Shown here piece by piece: positions 5,817 through 6,959 of a DNA stretch of 6,959 nt. Both the position numbers and the translations under genes were made by a program. The stretch comes from Euryarchaeota archaeon UBA105 (GTDB taxonomy: Archaea > Thermoplasmatota > Poseidoniia > Poseidoniales > Thalassarchaeaceae): assembly GCA_002496905.1 (NCBI GenBank), contig DALV01000017.1:1-6959 (forward strand), written 5' to 3'. Each line of letters begins with the position of its first letter. Position 1 is the stretch's first letter. The notes beneath the pieces are model-generated. The model worked only from the letters and a program-made list of their open reading frames with translations. It was not told where the DNA came from and did no database searches.

Positions 5817-6959
5817 TCAAACCTCTTGCGACAGTATCGAATCAATTAGCCAATCTGGTTCGAAGTCTTGTAGGTCATCATAGCCCTGTCCCACACCTGC
5901 GAGAACAATAGGGCGTCCTGTGGTGTGAGCAATTGAAAGTGCGGCTCCTCCTTTGGCATCCGTGTCTAATTTACAGAGAACTGCGCCGTCGAAACTTAGC
6001 ATGCGCTGGAATTCTTTTGCTTGGATTACTGCATCGTTTCCTGCAAGTGCGTCTGCGACGAATAATACTAGATGGGGGCGCGTGACTCTGTGCACCTTTC
6101 GCAGTTCTTCCATCAAGTTGGTTTTGTTTTGCATGCGCCCTGCTGTATCGATAATTACGATATCTTCTCCTCTGGCTTTTGCACTCTCTAATGCATCTCT
6201 AGCAACAGCTGCTGCATCTCCTCCTCTTTGGCTACGGATACAACGTACTCCGAGCCTGTCTGCATGATTTGCTAACTGATCAATTGCGCCGGCTCGGAAG
6301 GTATCTGCGGCTGCTAAAACAACTGAGTACCCTTGACTGGTTAATCGATGGGTGATTTTTGCAGTCGTGGTGGTTTTTCCGGTCCCGTTTACTCCGACCA
6401 TCATTATCGAAACCGGAGTGCCTTGGTTAGCAAATGACTTCACTGTTTTATCGAAATCCCAGTATCCCGCCTCCAATAATGAAAGTAGTGAATTTCGTAG
6501 GGCGCTCTCGATTACTTCGGATAATTCCGCCTTCCGCGCTATTCGAGCACCGATTAGTGAGCCGCGAAGTGTCGTCATTACATCCGTAACAGCATCATGG
6601 CCCATGTCGGCCATCAATAGATCCATTTCTAATTCCTCAAGGATTTCTTCGAGCGTATTGCTGGCCGCGATTACTTTTCCTCCGCGTGTAACTTCTGCTT
6701 CGCCCAAATCGATTTTGAATTCGGCTGTATCATTCGCAACTAACTCCCTTCCGGTTGTACTAATCATTGGGTCTTGTGGGGGTTTTTCGACAGGGGTGTT
6801 ATCGGCCTCTGCTTTGGCGACCGCAGCGGCTCGTTGGGCTTGTTTTCGAGATTTCTTGTCGACCGGAGAGGAGAATGGGTCTTCGGGAAGTTCTTCCACG
6901 AAATCGTCCCACTGGCCCTCAACATCTTCCTTGAATTCTTCAAAGCCGGGAGGTGGTGG
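5817..6959 (-). CDS. ftsY: Signal recognition particle receptor FtsY (5' end outside window)
   Basis: SRP GTPase that docks ribosome-SRP complexes at the membrane for co-translational insertion. The G motifs are present on the minus strand in order: GVNGTGKTT (P-loop, about 6395-6369), DTFRAGAIDQL (about 6302-6270), DTAGR (about 6149-6135), GNDA, KLDTDAKGG (about 5972-5946) and GVGQGYDDLQDF, with a typical FtsY C-terminus DWLIDSIL. DDLxxF and DTFRAGA favour FtsY over Ffh, and there is no M domain. Before the N-domain helices lies a charged, low-complexity region. The frame is open to the window edge, reading PPPPGFEEF and then acidic residues, as in an FtsY A region. A GTG at 6899 could start translation, but the coding-like sequence before it suggests the true start lies beyond the edge. 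The gene is followed closely by the pseudo-receiver gene. Confidence 0.94.
   Translation of the reverse strand, partial: PPPPGFEEFKEDVEGQWDDFVEELPEDPFSSPVDKKSRKQAQRAAAVAKAEADNTPVEKPPQDPMISTTGRELVANDTAEFKIDLGEAEVTRGGKVIAASNTLEEILEELEMDLLMADMGHDAVTDVMTTLRGSLIGARIARKAELSEVIESALRNSLLSLLEAGYWDFDKTVKSFANQGTPVSIMMVGVNGTGKTTTTAKITHRLTSQGYSVVLAAADTFRAGAIDQLANHADRLGVRCIRSQRGGDAAAVARDALESAKARGEDIVIIDTAGRMQNKTNLMEELRKVHRVTRPHLVLFVADALAGNDAVIQAKEFQRMLSFDGAVLCKLDTDAKGGAALSIAHTTGRPIVLAGVGQGYDDLQDFEPDWLIDSILSQEV

Noticed and set aside
6897..6899. GTG as the ftsY start.
   Set aside because: The frame continues upstream to the window edge with acidic FtsY-like sequence and no stop, so the real start is probably outside the window, though it cannot be excluded.
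1..6959. CRISPR repeats, tRNA or rRNA genes, insertion sequences, defence genes.
   Set aside because: No regularly spaced repeats, cloverleaf-like segments, transposase motifs or inverted-repeat ends were seen, and almost all of the window is accounted for by six protein genes.

Overview
The window is a compact piece of what looks like an archaeal chromosome. The best evidence is the SRP receptor FtsY, whose G4 region reads KLDTDAKGG, as archaeal FtsY does, rather than the bacterial TKLDGTAKGG. Genes are tightly packed with 1-4 base overlaps, GGAGG-type ribosome sites and candidate TATA-like boxes. Base composition is moderate and there are no signs of mobile DNA. A marine planktonic euryarchaeote (Poseidoniales / Marine Group II or a relative) is my best guess, but this is inference and would need a tree to confirm.

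Layout. (1) Bases 43-3908, minus strand: a purine biosynthesis pair, purL (a PurS-PurL fusion of 1015 residues) followed by purQ (273 residues), joined by an ATGA overlap. Together they should form the glutamine-dependent FGAM synthase. (2) Bases 3909-4031: a 123-base divergent intergenic region with a TATA-like element facing each way and a perfect 15-base palindrome between them. (3) Bases 4032-5065, plus strand: pyrF, an OMP decarboxylase that resembles the eukaryotic (yeast/UMPS) type, followed by a one-base-overlapping gene for an unrecognised 76-residue single-pass membrane protein. (4) Bases 5071-6959, minus strand: ftsY, whose 5' end lies beyond the right edge, followed by a protein with a degenerate receiver (CheY-like) domain, a proline-rich linker and a C-terminal membrane anchor. 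The two convergent gene pairs end only 5 bases apart.

Functionally the left two thirds concern de novo nucleotide synthesis: FGAR to FGAM in the purine pathway, and OMP to UMP in the pyrimidine pathway. They are transcribed from a shared divergent promoter region that could coordinate the two. The right third concerns membrane protein targeting, with a membrane-anchored pseudo-receiver as an unexplained companion to the SRP receptor. The items most worth a second look are that pseudo-receiver, the OMP decarboxylase with Ser where the phosphate-binding Arg is expected, the palindrome in the divergent promoter, and the small protein coupled to pyrF. I do not see a defence system, CRISPR array, tRNA, rRNA or mobile element.
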